A DNA stretch of 64,000 nucleotides from Acidimangrovimonas pyrenivorans (GTDB lineage Bacteria; Pseudomonadota; Alphaproteobacteria; Rhodobacterales; Rhodobacteraceae): the NCBI RefSeq assembly GCF_042643245.1, contig NZ_JBHRSK010000012.1:7402-71401 (forward strand). The letters are read 5' to 3'. Both the position numbers and the translations under genes were made by a program. The notes beneath the pieces are model-generated. The model had not been told where the DNA came from. It ran no database searches and worked only from the letters and a program-made list of their open reading frames with translations. Of this stretch, positions 20,503 through 29,012 are shown in pieces (the first letter of the stretch is position 1; every line of letters begins with the position of its first letter).

Positions 20503-22173
20503 ATGCCCCATGACGGACAGACCGCGACCCCGGCCAGCCCGGTGATGCCCGATCTGCTGGCGCTTGCCGCGGCGGCGCTGCCCGAGGTCGAGGCGCTTCT
20601 GGACGAGGCCAAGGCGGCGGTGCGGGCAAGGGTGACGGTCGACGGCCGGGTCTCTGGCGCGGCGCTGGAGCGCGAGCAGTTCGCCGCCCATGCCCTGGCC
20701 TGGCTGGCAACCTATGTCGAGAGTCTGCGCCAGATGCGGGCCTGGGCCGGGCGGCTGGAAGAGGCCGGCAGCTTCGGCGAGATGGAGCAGCTTCTGCTGC
20801 AGATCGGTTACGGCGAATACCTGTCGCAGATCCGCGGCGGCATGCCGATGAGCCAAGGCGAGATTGCCCGGCTCGACGCGATCGGCGTCGCGGTGCCGGC
20901 GGCGGGCGAGGCGGCGGCGCGGCTGATGGCCGAGGGCAACAGCCCGGCGGCCCGCGCCCGCCTGGTGGTGCTGATGCGCGAGAATCATGGCCGCGCGACC
21001 TTCGGCGCCTCGGGCCTGGACGAAGAGCTCGAGATGATCCGCGAGCAGTTCCGCCGCTTCGCCGACGAGCGGGTGGTGCCGAACGCCCACGCGTGGCACC
21101 TGAAGGACGACTTCATCCCGATGGAGATCATCGAGGAGCTGGCGGAGCTCGGCGTCTTCGGCCTGACTATCCCTGAGGAGTTCGGCGGCTTCGGCCTGTC
21201 GAAGGCCTCGATGGTGGTGGTCAGCGAGGAACTCAGCCGCGGCTATATCGGCGTCGGCAGCCTGGGCACCCGGTCCGAGATCGCGGCCGAGCTGATCCTC
21301 TGCGGCGGCACCGAGGATCAGAAGGCCGAATGGCTGCCGAAGATTGCCAGCGCCGAGATCCTGCCCACCGCCGTCTTCACCGAGCCCAATACCGGTTCGG
21401 ATCTCGGCTCCCTGCGCACCCGCGCGGTGAAGGAGGGCGACGATTACCTGATCACCGGCAACAAGACCTGGATCACCCATGCCGCCCGCGCCCATGTCAT
21501 GACCCTGCTGGCCCGGACCGATCCGGACACCACCGATTACAAGGGCCTGAGCATGTTCCTGGCCGAGAAGATGCCGGGCGACGATGCCGATCCCTTCCCG
21601 ACGCCGGGCATGACCGGCGGCGAGATCGAGGTGCTGGGCTATCGCGGCATGAAGGAATACGAGCTGGGCTTCGACGGCTTCAGGGTGAAGGGCGCGAACC
21701 TTCTCGGCGGCGTCGAGGGCCAGGGCTTCAAGCAGCTGATGCAGACCTTCGAATCGGCCCGCATCCAGACCGCCGCCCGCGCCATCGGCGTGGCCCAGAA
21801 CGCGCTGGAAGTGGGGATGCAATATGCCGAGGAGCGCAAGCAGTTCGGCAAGTCGCTGATCGAGTTCCCGCGCGTCGGCGGCAAGCTGGCGATGATGGCG
21901 GTCGAGATCATGATCGCCCGTCAGCTGACCTACTTCGCCGCCTGGGAGAAGGACCACGACCAGCGTTGCGACCTCGAGGCCGGGATGGCCAAGCTGCTCG
22001 GCGCCCGGGTCGCCTGGGCGGCGGCGGACAACGCGCTGCAGATCCATGGCGGCAACGGCTTCGCGCTGGAATACCAGATCAGCCGCATTCTCTGCGACGC
22101 CCGCATCCTCAACATCTTCGAGGGCGCGGCCGAGATCCAGGCGCAGGTGATCGCGCGGCGGCTGCTGGGCTGA
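20503..22173 (+). CDS. mcd: Acyl-CoA dehydrogenase, probable (2S)-methylsuccinyl-CoA dehydrogenase
   Basis: A 556-residue FAD acyl-CoA dehydrogenase with an extra helical N-terminal region of about 160 residues. That extension and length match the (2S)-methylsuccinyl-CoA dehydrogenase of the ethylmalonyl-CoA pathway in Rhodobacter, which oxidises methylsuccinyl-CoA to mesaconyl-CoA during acetyl-CoA assimilation. The ACAD core shows AVFTEPNTGSDLGSLRT and the catalytic Glu540 in IFEGAAEIQ. I start at ATG 20503 with CGGAG upstream. No other pathway gene is in view, so the exact substrate is inferred from architecture. Confidence 0.78.
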   Translation: MPHDGQTATPASPVMPDLLALAAAALPEVEALLDEAKAAVRARVTVDGRVSGAALEREQFAAHALAWLATYVESLRQMRAWAGRLEEAGSFGEMEQLLLQIGYGEYLSQIRGGMPMSQGEIARLDAIGVAVPAAGEAAARLMAEGNSPAARARLVVLMRENHGRATFGASGLDEELEMIREQFRRFADERVVPNAHAWHLKDDFIPMEIIEELAELGVFGLTIPEEFGGFGLSKASMVVVSEELSRGYIGVGSLGTRSEIAAELILCGGTEDQKAEWLPKIASAEILPTAVFTEPNTGSDLGSLRTRAVKEGDDYLITGNKTWITHAARAHVMTLLARTDPDTTDYKGLSMFLAEKMPGDDADPFPTPGMTGGEIEVLGYRGMKEYELGFDGFRVKGANLLGGVEGQGFKQLMQTFESARIQTAARAIGVAQNALEVGMQYAEERKQFGKSLIEFPRVGGKLAMMAVEIMIARQLTYFAAWEKDHDQRCDLEAGMAKLLGARVAWAAADNALQIHGGNGFALEYQISRILCDARILNIFEGAAEIQAQVIARRLLG

Positions 22174-22329
22174 GGGCGCCGGCGGCGTTGGGATATTCAC
22201 GGTTGCGTGATAGACTGGCGTTGCCGCCGCTGAACCAGTGATCGCCGCGGAGAGGGGTCCGCAGTCCGAAAGGCACGCCACGGGCGGCAAACTGACGTGT
22301 CGGCACTTCCGCATCGGAAGGAGACGACC

Positions 22330-23268
22330 ATGGCCGCCAAAGCTGCCGTCATCCAGCGCCCGCCGGCGCTGCTGAATCGCGAGGCGACGATCGAGGGCGC
22401 GCTGGCCTCGATCGACGAGGCCGCCGCCGAGGGGGCCGAACTGCTGGTCTTTCCCGAGGCCTTCATCCCCGGCTATCCGACCTGGGCCTGGCGCCTGCGT
22501 CCCGGCGGCGACGGCGCGCTGGCGGGGGAAATCCACGCCCGGTTCCGCGCCAATGCCGTCGATCTGGGCCAGGATCACCTGCTGCCGATCCAGGAGGCGG
22601 CGCAGCGCCACCGGATCACCATCGCGATGGGGATCAACGAGCTTGACGGCGCCTATTCCGGCACCACGATCTTCAACACGCTGGTCATCATCGGTCCCGA
22701 CGGCAGCCTCCTCAACCGCCACCGCAAGCTGATGCCGACCAATCCCGAACGCATGGTCTGGGGCTTCGGCGACGCGTCCGGCCTGCGCGTCGTCGATACC
22801 CCGGTCGGCCGGATCGGCGGGCTGATCTGCTGGGAGAACTACCTGCCGCTGGCCCGCTACGCGCTCTATGCCCAGAAGATGGACATCCTCGTCGCGCCGA
22901 CCTGGGACACGGGCGAAAGCTGGACCGCCACCATGCGCCACATCGCCAAGGAGGGCGGCTGCTGGGTGATCGGCACCGCGACGGCGATGACCGGCGCCGA
23001 CGTGCCGGCCGACTTCCCCGAGCGCGACACGCTGTTCACGCCCGAGGAATGGATCAATGTCGGCGACGCGGTGGTGGCCAAGCCGATGGGCGCGCTCGCG
23101 GCCGGGCCGCAGGCGAAGAGCCAGGACATCCTCTATGCCGAGATCGACGCCGAGGCGGCACGGCGTGCGCGCCGTTCGCTCGACGTCGCCGGGCATTACT
23201 CGCGGCCCGACCTGTTTTCGCTGGGTGTCGATCGCCGGCCGCTGCCGCCGGTGACCTTCACCGACTGA
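22330..23268 (+). CDS. Nitrilase-family carbon-nitrogen hydrolase
   Basis: A 312-residue nitrilase-superfamily enzyme. The catalytic Glu43 (FPEAFIPGYP), Lys133 (HRKLMPT) and Cys167 (GLICWENYLPL) are all present. GLICWEN and HRKLMPT are typical of true nitrilases that convert nitriles to acids and ammonia, although amidase activity cannot be excluded. AAGGAGAC lies before the ATG at 22330. The gap of 156 nt after mcd suggests a separate promoter. Confidence 0.88.
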   Translation: MAAKAAVIQRPPALLNREATIEGALASIDEAAAEGAELLVFPEAFIPGYPTWAWRLRPGGDGALAGEIHARFRANAVDLGQDHLLPIQEAAQRHRITIAMGINELDGAYSGTTIFNTLVIIGPDGSLLNRHRKLMPTNPERMVWGFGDASGLRVVDTPVGRIGGLICWENYLPLARYALYAQKMDILVAPTWDTGESWTATMRHIAKEGGCWVIGTATAMTGADVPADFPERDTLFTPEEWINVGDAVVAKPMGALAAGPQAKSQDILYAEIDAEAARRARRSLDVAGHYSRPDLFSLGVDRRPLPPVTFTD

Positions 23269-23349
23269 TATCCGCCGATGCGCCGACCCACCCCTTGATC
23301 CTGAGAGTCAGCGTCTTAGGGTTCGCCCGACTCGGATCGGGGGACCGTC

Positions 23350-24381
23350 ATGACCGATCAAGGACGTATCGTTCTGACCGGCGCATCGGGCTATATCGCC
23401 AAGCATGTGCTGCTGAAGCTGCTGGCGGCGGGGTATCGCGTCACCGCCACCCTGCGCAGCCCCGCGCGCGCCGACGAGGTGCGGGCGGCGGTGGCGCCTC
23501 ATCTGGCGGACGCGGCGGCGCAGGAGCGGCTCGACTTCGCCACGCTCGACCTGACCCGCGACGACGGCTGGGCCGCGACGATGGCGGGGGCCGAGGCGCT
23601 GGTCCATACCGCCTCGCCCTTTCCGCTCGGCCAGCCCCGGGACGAGGACGCGCTGATCCGGCCGGCGGTCGACGGCACGCGGCGGGCGCTGGCGGCGGCG
23701 CATGCGGCCGGGATCGGGCGCGTCGTGCTGACCTCGTCCTCGGCGGCGATCATGGCCGGCAAGTCGGATGTCGGCCGGCCCTGGACCGAGGAGGACTGGT
23801 CCGATCTCGACCACCCCTCGGCCACCGCCTACGTCAAGTCCAAGACCCTGGCCGAGCGCGCCGCTTGGGATTTCGTCAAGAAAGAGGCGCCGGGAATCGG
23901 CCTGACCGTGATCAACCCGGTCGTCGTCATCGGCGCCCCGCTCGACGCCCGCTTCGGCAGTTCGGTCGGCATCGTCCAGCGGCTGCTGGCGGGCAAGGAC
24001 CCGATGGTGCCGCGCATGGGCTTCCCGCTGGTCGACGTCCGCGACGTGGCCGAGATGCACCTGCGCGCGGTCGCCCGGCCCGAGACGGCCGGTCGGCGCT
24101 TCATCGCCTCCGATCGCTCGATGTGGTTTGCCGAGATCTCCAGCCTGCTGCGGCAGGAATTCCCCGGCCGCCGGATCCCGCGCCGGGTGGCACCGGACTG
24201 GCTGATGAAGCTGTTGGGCAAGTTCGACCCGGCGATCCGCTCGATCCTGCCCAGCCTCGGCCATGTCGACTGGGTGTCGAATGCACGCGCGCGCGAGGTG
24301 ATGGGGATGCGGTTCCGCAATACCGCCGACAGCCTGCGCGAGACCGGCCATTTCCTGATCGACAGCGGCGCGGTGAAATAG
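23350..24381 (+). CDS. NAD(P)-dependent reductase/epimerase, dihydroflavonol-reductase-like
   Basis: A 343-residue extended short-chain dehydrogenase. The Rossmann motif GASGYIA is near the N-terminus, and the catalytic Tyr-x3-Lys is in AYVKSKTLAE, preceded by the Ser-rich strand VVLTSSSAAIM. This pattern is typical of dihydroflavonol 4-reductase-like enzymes that reduce aldehydes or ketones in bacteria. The substrate is unknown. It is convergent with recO, leaving only 3 nt between the stop codons. Confidence 0.82.
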   Translation: MTDQGRIVLTGASGYIAKHVLLKLLAAGYRVTATLRSPARADEVRAAVAPHLADAAAQERLDFATLDLTRDDGWAATMAGAEALVHTASPFPLGQPRDEDALIRPAVDGTRRALAAAHAAGIGRVVLTSSSAAIMAGKSDVGRPWTEEDWSDLDHPSATAYVKSKTLAERAAWDFVKKEAPGIGLTVINPVVVIGAPLDARFGSSVGIVQRLLAGKDPMVPRMGFPLVDVRDVAEMHLRAVARPETAGRRFIASDRSMWFAEISSLLRQEFPGRRIPRRVAPDWLMKLLGKFDPAIRSILPSLGHVDWVSNARAREVMGMRFRNTADSLRETGHFLIDSGAVK

Positions 24382-24384
24382 GCC

Positions 24385-25107
24385 CTATTGCGCCCGCATC
24401 AGCGCCGCGACCAGCCGGTTCCGGGCCTCGGGCAGTGGCCGGTTGCCCAGCGCCGGGGCGAGGTGATGGCCGAGGAAATGGCCCGTCAGCCGCAGCCCCT
24501 CGGCAATCTCGGCGGCGCTGGCCGGACCCTGGCCCAGCAGGCAGAGCGGCAGCGGCAGCAGTTTCGGCGCCCAGTCGCCGGCGCCTTCGCGGCTGACCGC
24601 GCGGCCGCTGCGCGGGCTGACATAGGCCAGGTCGTCGCGGCTGCCGGTGACGGCGCAGGAGCTCAGGTCGAGGCCGAAGCCCATCTCTTCCAGCAGCAGC
24701 ATCTCCCAGCGCAGGTAGGCCAGCGGCCAGCCCTCCTCTGCCAGCGCATCGAACATCGCCACCGAGGCGGCGTAGAGCGCCGGATGCGGCTCGCGCTCGG
24801 GCAGGGCGAAGCCGAGCAGGGCGCAGAGCGCGTTGAGCCCCGCGAGCGCCAGCCGGTCGCTTAGCAGCCCGGCCGCCCGGCCGCGCAACGGCTCGACGGT
24901 GAAGGCGCCGAGGTGATCCTCGAGTCGGGCCCGCCAGCTCAGGTCGAGCTGGGCGCCGGGTTGCAGCACCGGCGCCAGCTTGCGCGACGCGCCGCCGCGC
25001 ACGACGCCGGCATGGCGGCCGTGGCCGGGGGTGAACACCTCGATGATCGCGGCGCTTTCCCCGTGCCGGCGCACCGACAGGAGCACGCCTTCGTCGCGCC
25101 AGTCCAT
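24385..25107 (-). CDS. recO: DNA repair protein RecO
   Basis: RecFOR-pathway protein that anneals SSB-coated DNA and helps load RecA, 240 residues. It begins MDWRDEGVLLSVRRHGESAAIIEVFT, the typical RecO OB-fold start, and continues with GRHAGVVRGG. I start at the ATG at 25107; readings further upstream enter the repeat and the ispH region. It is convergent with the reductase and divergent from ispH, with a repeat copy between. Confidence 0.93.
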   Translation of the reverse strand: MDWRDEGVLLSVRRHGESAAIIEVFTPGHGRHAGVVRGGASRKLAPVLQPGAQLDLSWRARLEDHLGAFTVEPLRGRAAGLLSDRLALAGLNALCALLGFALPEREPHPALYAASVAMFDALAEEGWPLAYLRWEMLLLEEMGFGLDLSSCAVTGSRDDLAYVSPRSGRAVSREGAGDWAPKLLPLPLCLLGQGPASAAEIAEGLRLTGHFLGHHLAPALGNRPLPEARNRLVAALMRAQ

Positions 25108-25142
25108 GCGCCCAGTATTCACCGCGCGGCGGCGGCGGCAAG

Positions 25143-25192
25143 GGCCGGGCCGGGGTGCTGCCCCGGAGCTGGGGATATTTCTGCCCGGAAGA
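25143..25192 (+). repeat. Dispersed intergenic repeat, copy 3
   Basis: GGCCGGGGTGCTGCCCCGG forms a short hairpin, followed by AGCTGGGGATATTTC and TGCCCGGAAGAAG. It is the most diverged copy and the only one between divergent genes (recO and ispH), where a transcription terminator would not be expected. Confidence 0.5.
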
Positions 25193-25281
25193 AGCGGCAG
25201 GCCGGTGCCGGACGGGGCTGGACCTCGGCGCGTGTCCGGCCTACCTCTGGGCCAACCCGGCCCGAGCCTCGAAGCTGACAG

Positions 25282-26232
25282 ATGAGCAAACCCGCCCTTA
25301 CCCTCTACCTCGCCGCCCCGCGCGGCTTCTGCGCCGGTGTCGACCGGGCGATCAAGATCGTCGAGATGGCGCTGCAGAAATGGGGCGCGCCGGTCTATGT
25401 CCGCCACGAGATCGTCCATAACAAGTTCGTCGTCGACGGGCTGCGCGACAAGGGCGCGGTCTTCGTCGAGGAGCTGTCGGACTGCCCGCCGGACCGGCCG
25501 GTGATCTTCTCGGCCCACGGCGTGCCGAAATCGGTGCCGGCCGAGGCCGAGGCGCGGCACATGCTCTATGTCGACGCCACCTGCCCGCTGGTCTCGAAGG
25601 TGCATATCGAGGCCGAGCGGCATTTCCAGAACGGGCTGCAGATGGTGATGATCGGCCATGCCGGCCATCCCGAGACGATCGGCACGATGGGGCAATTGCC
25701 GCCGGGCGAGGTGCTGCTGGTCGAGACGCCGGACGATGTGTCCGGGCTGAAGGTGCGCGACCCGGAGAAGCTGGCCTTCATCACCCAGACGACGCTGTCG
25801 GTAGATGACACGACGGATATCGTCGCGGCGCTGAAGGCGCGGTTCCCGGGCATCGTCGGGCCGCACAAGGAAGATATCTGCTACGCCACCACCAACCGCC
25901 AGGCGGCAGTGAAGGCGATCGCGCCGAAGATCGAGGCGCTGTTGGTGATCGGGGCGCCGAACTCGTCGAACTCGCGCCGGCTGGTCGAGGTCGGCCGCGC
26001 CGCCGGCTGCGCCTATGCCCAGCTGACCCAGCGGGCAGAGGATATCGACTGGCGCGCGCTCGAGGGTATCCGCTCGGTCGGCATCACCGCCGGGGCGAGC
26101 GCGCCGGAGGTGCTGGTGGACGAGGTCATCGCCGCCTTCCGCGACCGTTTCGAGGTGACGGTGGAGCCGGTCGAGACCGCGCGCGAGGCGGTCGAGTTCA
26201 AGGTGCCGCGCGTGCTGCGCGAGACGGCGTGA
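25282..26232 (+). CDS. ispH: 4-hydroxy-3-methylbut-2-enyl diphosphate reductase IspH
   Basis: Last enzyme of the MEP isoprenoid pathway; it makes IPP and DMAPP from HMBPP using a [4Fe-4S] cluster. The three cluster cysteines are Cys17 (GFCAGV), Cys101 (DATCPLV) and Cys200 (DICYATTNRQ). Substrate-site His44 (RHEIVHN), His79 (SAHGVP) and the HPET motif with its Glu131 are present. Length 316 residues is normal. Its stop overlaps the GTG of the next gene by 4 nt. Confidence 0.97.
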   Translation: MSKPALTLYLAAPRGFCAGVDRAIKIVEMALQKWGAPVYVRHEIVHNKFVVDGLRDKGAVFVEELSDCPPDRPVIFSAHGVPKSVPAEAEARHMLYVDATCPLVSKVHIEAERHFQNGLQMVMIGHAGHPETIGTMGQLPPGEVLLVETPDDVSGLKVRDPEKLAFITQTTLSVDDTTDIVAALKARFPGIVGPHKEDICYATTNRQAAVKAIAPKIEALLVIGAPNSSNSRRLVEVGRAAGCAYAQLTQRAEDIDWRALEGIRSVGITAGASAPEVLVDEVIAAFRDRFEVTVEPVETAREAVEFKVPRVLRETA

Positions 26233-27299
26233 GCCCGGCGCCGGCGCGCCTGTCCCGGCTGCCGCGCCCGGTGCGCTGGTTCCTGCTTATCCTTCTTTCG
26301 ACACTGCTGATCGCGCCGATGGCGGCGATCCAGCTGCCGGCCTCCTTCATGCTGGGCGCGATGATCGCGGCGATTGCGCTGCAGGTCTCCGGGGCCGAGC
26401 TGAAACTGGCGCGCGGGCTGCTGTTGCCGGCCGAGGGCCTGCTGGGCGTGCTGCTGGCCGCAGCGATCACCCCGGCGGCGCTGGCGACCTTCACCAGCGA
26501 CGCGCCGCTGTTCCTGGCCATCGGCCTTGCCATCCTGGCGCTGAGCACGGTGGTCAGCTGGGGATTGCTGCGCAGCGGCCGCCTGCCCGGATCGACGGCC
26601 GTCTGGGGCCTGTCGCCGGGGGCGGCCACGGTGATGATGCTGATGTCCGAGGCCTTCGGCGCCGATCAGCGCCTCGTCGCCTTCATGCAATACCTGCGGG
26701 TGCTGATCGTCGCCATCGTCGCGCCGCTGATCGCCCATTTCTGGGGCGCGCCCGGCGGCGCCGGGCCGACGGCGGCGGCGGCGGCCGGGGCCGGGCTCGA
26801 CTGGTTCGCCTTCGGCCAGTCGCTGGCGATCACCGCGCTCGGCATCGCGCTGGCACTGGCGACGCGGATGCCGGGAGGCACCATCCTGCTGCCCTTCGCG
26901 CTGGGCGGGGTGCTGCATGCCGCCGGGCTGGTCTCGATCCAGTTGCCCGACATGCTGATGTCGGTCTGCTACGTGCTGCTGGGCTGGAGCGTCGGCCAGA
27001 GCTTCACCATGCAGGCACTGCGCCATGCCGTCTCGGTGCTGCCGCAGGTGCTGGGATCGATCCTGCTGATGATCGCGCTGTGCATCGGGCTGGGGGCGCT
27101 GGTGTCCTGGGGGCTGGGGATCGATGCGCTCAGCGCCTATCTGGCGACCAGCCCCGGCGGGCTGAGCTCGGTGGCGATCATCGCCGCGACCAGCCGGGTC
27201 GACCTTGCCTTCGTGATCGCGATGCAGACGCTGCGCTTCGTGCTGGTGCTGCTGCTCGGCCCGCCGCTGGCGCGGCTGCTGGCCGCCCGCGCGGCCTAG
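26229..27299 (+). CDS. AbrB-family membrane transporter
   Basis: A 356-residue polytopic membrane protein of the AbrB/DUF945-type permease family, sometimes annotated as putative ammonia monooxygenase, a name not supported by function. Repeated modules such as PASFMLGAMIAA and WGLSPGAATVMM, and the closing TSPGGLSSVAIIAA, match the family. About ten helices are visible. It starts at GTG 26229 overlapping the ispH stop (GTGA), so it is cotranscribed with ispH. The substrate is unknown. Confidence 0.82.
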   Translation: MSPAPARLSRLPRPVRWFLLILLSTLLIAPMAAIQLPASFMLGAMIAAIALQVSGAELKLARGLLLPAEGLLGVLLAAAITPAALATFTSDAPLFLAIGLAILALSTVVSWGLLRSGRLPGSTAVWGLSPGAATVMMLMSEAFGADQRLVAFMQYLRVLIVAIVAPLIAHFWGAPGGAGPTAAAAAGAGLDWFAFGQSLAITALGIALALATRMPGGTILLPFALGGVLHAAGLVSIQLPDMLMSVCYVLLGWSVGQSFTMQALRHAVSVLPQVLGSILLMIALCIGLGALVSWGLGIDALSAYLATSPGGLSSVAIIAATSRVDLAFVIAMQTLRFVLVLLLGPPLARLLAARAA

Positions 27300-27355
27300 C
27301 TTGACGCGGCGGGGCGGCGGCGGGCAGACTGCCGCGTCTTGCCACGGAGGGTCCC

Positions 27356-27796
27356 ATGTCGCCGGAATTCCTGTTCACCGCCTTCATCGTCTGCGCCATG
27401 CCGGGGATCGGCGTCATCTACACCCTGTCGACGACGCTGGGCGCCGGGCTGCGTGCCGGGCTGCTGGCGGTGCTCGGCTGCACCCTGACCACGGCGATCC
27501 ACCTGCTTTTCACGCTGGGCGGGCTGGCGGCGGTGCTGCACACCTCGGCGCTGTTCTTCCTTGCCTTCCTGCCCCAGTTCATTCCCGCCGGAGCGCCCGA
27601 CGCGACGCTGCGGCTGACCGAACTGGGCCTTGGCTTTGTCGCCATGACCTTCGCGGTCTTCGTCGGCTACGCGGTGCTGGCCGGCAGCCTGCGCCGGGCG
27701 GTGCTGGCGCGGCCGCGCGTCATGGCCTGGATACGCCGTGCCTTCGCCGCCAGCTTCGCCGGGCTCGGGCTGCGGCTGGCGCTGGAACGGGCATGA
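27356..27796 (+). CDS. LysE-family protein with internal deletion, possibly non-functional
   Basis: A 146-residue protein whose ends match LysE/RhtB exporters: the N-terminal half (TAFIVCAMPGIGVIYTLSTTLGAG) and the C-terminal half (FFLAFLPQFIPAG). Full-length relatives have about 205 residues. At VLHTSALFFLAFLPQF the sequence jumps from the early third helix straight to the segment normally found after LLNPKAA, so about 60 residues are missing in frame. GGAGG lies before the ATG, and the stop overlaps the next ATG. It may be a decaying gene kept in frame, or a shortened protein. Confidence 0.75.
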   Translation: MSPEFLFTAFIVCAMPGIGVIYTLSTTLGAGLRAGLLAVLGCTLTTAIHLLFTLGGLAAVLHTSALFFLAFLPQFIPAGAPDATLRLTELGLGFVAMTFAVFVGYAVLAGSLRRAVLARPRVMAWIRRAFAASFAGLGLRLALERA

Positions 27797-28245
27797 GCCG
27801 CAGCCCCCGGGCCGCGCTGACCCTCGGCACCGCCGCGCTTACCCCCTTCGTCTGGGGCGTGGTGACGATGTGGTCGCAGCCGCTGGCGCTGGCGACGGCG
27901 CGGCATGTCGGGCCGCGTTTCATCGGGCCCTATATCCAGCTTGCCTACGGCACCGTGGTGCTGGCCTTCCTGTCCGGCATCCTGTGGGGATTCGCCAGCC
28001 GCGCCCGGGCCGGTGTCGCCGCGACGGGCTACCTGCTCAGCGTCCTGCCAGCGGCCTGGGCCTTCCTCTTCGTCGGCGGCGGGCCGGTCTCGGCCGCGAT
28101 CTACCTCGGCGCCGGCTTCGTCGGCGTCACCGCGATCGACTGGCTGTTCTGGCAGCAGGGGCTGGCGCCGGGCTGGTGGATGCGGGCGCGGCTGGGCTTC
28201 ACCGTCGTCGTGCTGCTGAGCCTCGCTCCCATCGTGCTGACCTGA
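27793..28245 (+). CDS. DUF3429 family membrane protein
   Basis: A 150-residue protein with about four or five hydrophobic helices, matching DUF3429 in pattern (LTPFVWGVVTMW, QLAYGTVVLAFLSGILWGF, IYLGAGFVGVTAIDW). The function of the family is not known. The ATG overlaps the stop of the shortened LysE gene (ATGA), so its translation may be coupled to that gene, which would favour keeping the damaged gene in frame. Confidence 0.75.
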   Translation: MSRSPRAALTLGTAALTPFVWGVVTMWSQPLALATARHVGPRFIGPYIQLAYGTVVLAFLSGILWGFASRARAGVAATGYLLSVLPAAWAFLFVGGGPVSAAIYLGAGFVGVTAIDWLFWQQGLAPGWWMRARLGFTVVVLLSLAPIVLT

Positions 28246-28318
28246 GCCGTCCCCGCCGCCGTTGACGCCCCGGCCGGGCTTCCGTAAGACCCGGGCGACC
28301 TGCCGAACGGAGCCTGCC

Positions 28319-28768
28319 ATGCCTGACCTGATCGCCTATACCGACGGTGCCTGCAGCGGCAATCCCGGCCCCGGCGGCTGGGGCGTCTTGCTGCACGCCC
28401 GCGACGGCGACACCGTGGTCAAGGAACGTGCCCTGTCGGGTGGCGAGGCCCAGACCACCAACAACCGCATGGAGCTGATGGCGGCGATCACCGCGCTCGA
28501 GACGCTGGGCCGGCCCTCCGAGATCACCATCGTCACCGACAGCGCCTATGTGAAGAACGGCATCAGCGAATGGCTGCGGGGCTGGAAGCGGAAGGGCTGG
28601 AAGACCTCGACCGGCAAGCCGGTGAAGAACGAGGACCTGTGGCGCCGGCTCGACGCCGCCCAGGCCCGGCACAAGGTGCATTGGGAATGGGTCAAGGGCC
28701 ATGCCGGCCACCCCGAGAACGAGCGCGCCGACGAACTGGCCCGCGCGGGGATGGCCCCCTACAAATAG
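28319..28768 (+). CDS. rnhA: Ribonuclease HI
   Basis: Type 1 RNase H that cleaves RNA in RNA-DNA hybrids, 149 residues. The four catalytic acids are Asp9 (AYTDGACSGNPGPGG), Glu52 (NNRMELMA), Asp74 (IVTDSAYV) and Asp138 (ERADELA), with His128 in KGHAGH. The start at 28319 follows CGGAG; an upstream reading to 28262 adds a non-conserved tail. Note that rnhB lies only about 1.5 kb away, so both RNases H are close neighbours. Confidence 0.96.
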   Translation: MPDLIAYTDGACSGNPGPGGWGVLLHARDGDTVVKERALSGGEAQTTNNRMELMAAITALETLGRPSEITIVTDSAYVKNGISEWLRGWKRKGWKTSTGKPVKNEDLWRRLDAAQARHKVHWEWVKGHAGHPENERADELARAGMAPYK

Positions 28769-28813
28769 GCGATCCGGCGGAGCGCGCTGCGCGCGCAAGC
28801 CTGTTTGCGAGGA

Positions 28814-28880
28814 AAGGGGGGCGCTGCCCCCCGTCGCCCAGGGGCGACTCCCCCCGGAGTATTTTCGCAAAGGTGAAATG
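28814..28880 (+). repeat. Dispersed intergenic repeat, copy 4
   Basis: GGGGGGCGCTGCCCCCC forms a strong hairpin, followed by a second inverted segment with GTCGCCC/GGGCGAC, and then CCCCCCGGAGTATTTTC with GCAAAGGTGAAA. It lies between the convergent genes rnhA and ccrM. The first 40 or so nt are almost identical to the minus strand of copy 5 at 46334-46396. Confidence 0.8.
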
Positions 28881-28928
28881 CAGGGGCGTTTGCGGTGTCA
28901 TCTTTGCCTGCATCCTCCCGCCGGAGAC

Positions 28929-28958
28929 AAAAGACCCCGCCATGCGGAGATGGCGGGG
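28929..28958 (-). terminator. Intrinsic terminator of ccrM
   Basis: CCCCGCCAT (28935-28943) pairs with ATGGCGGGG (28950-28958) around a six-base loop. On the minus strand it is followed by TCTTTTGTC. It lies about 55 nt beyond the ccrM stop and reads in the right direction for that gene. Confidence 0.75.
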
Positions 28959-29012
28959 CAGTCGTGCCGCGGGCGGACCACGGCACAGGCGGTAACTGTC
29001 GGTCGCGCGGGA

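Noticed and set aside
20497..23196. Minus-strand open frame of 899 codons
   Set aside because: Antisense shadow of the mcd and nitrilase genes; no recognisable domain.
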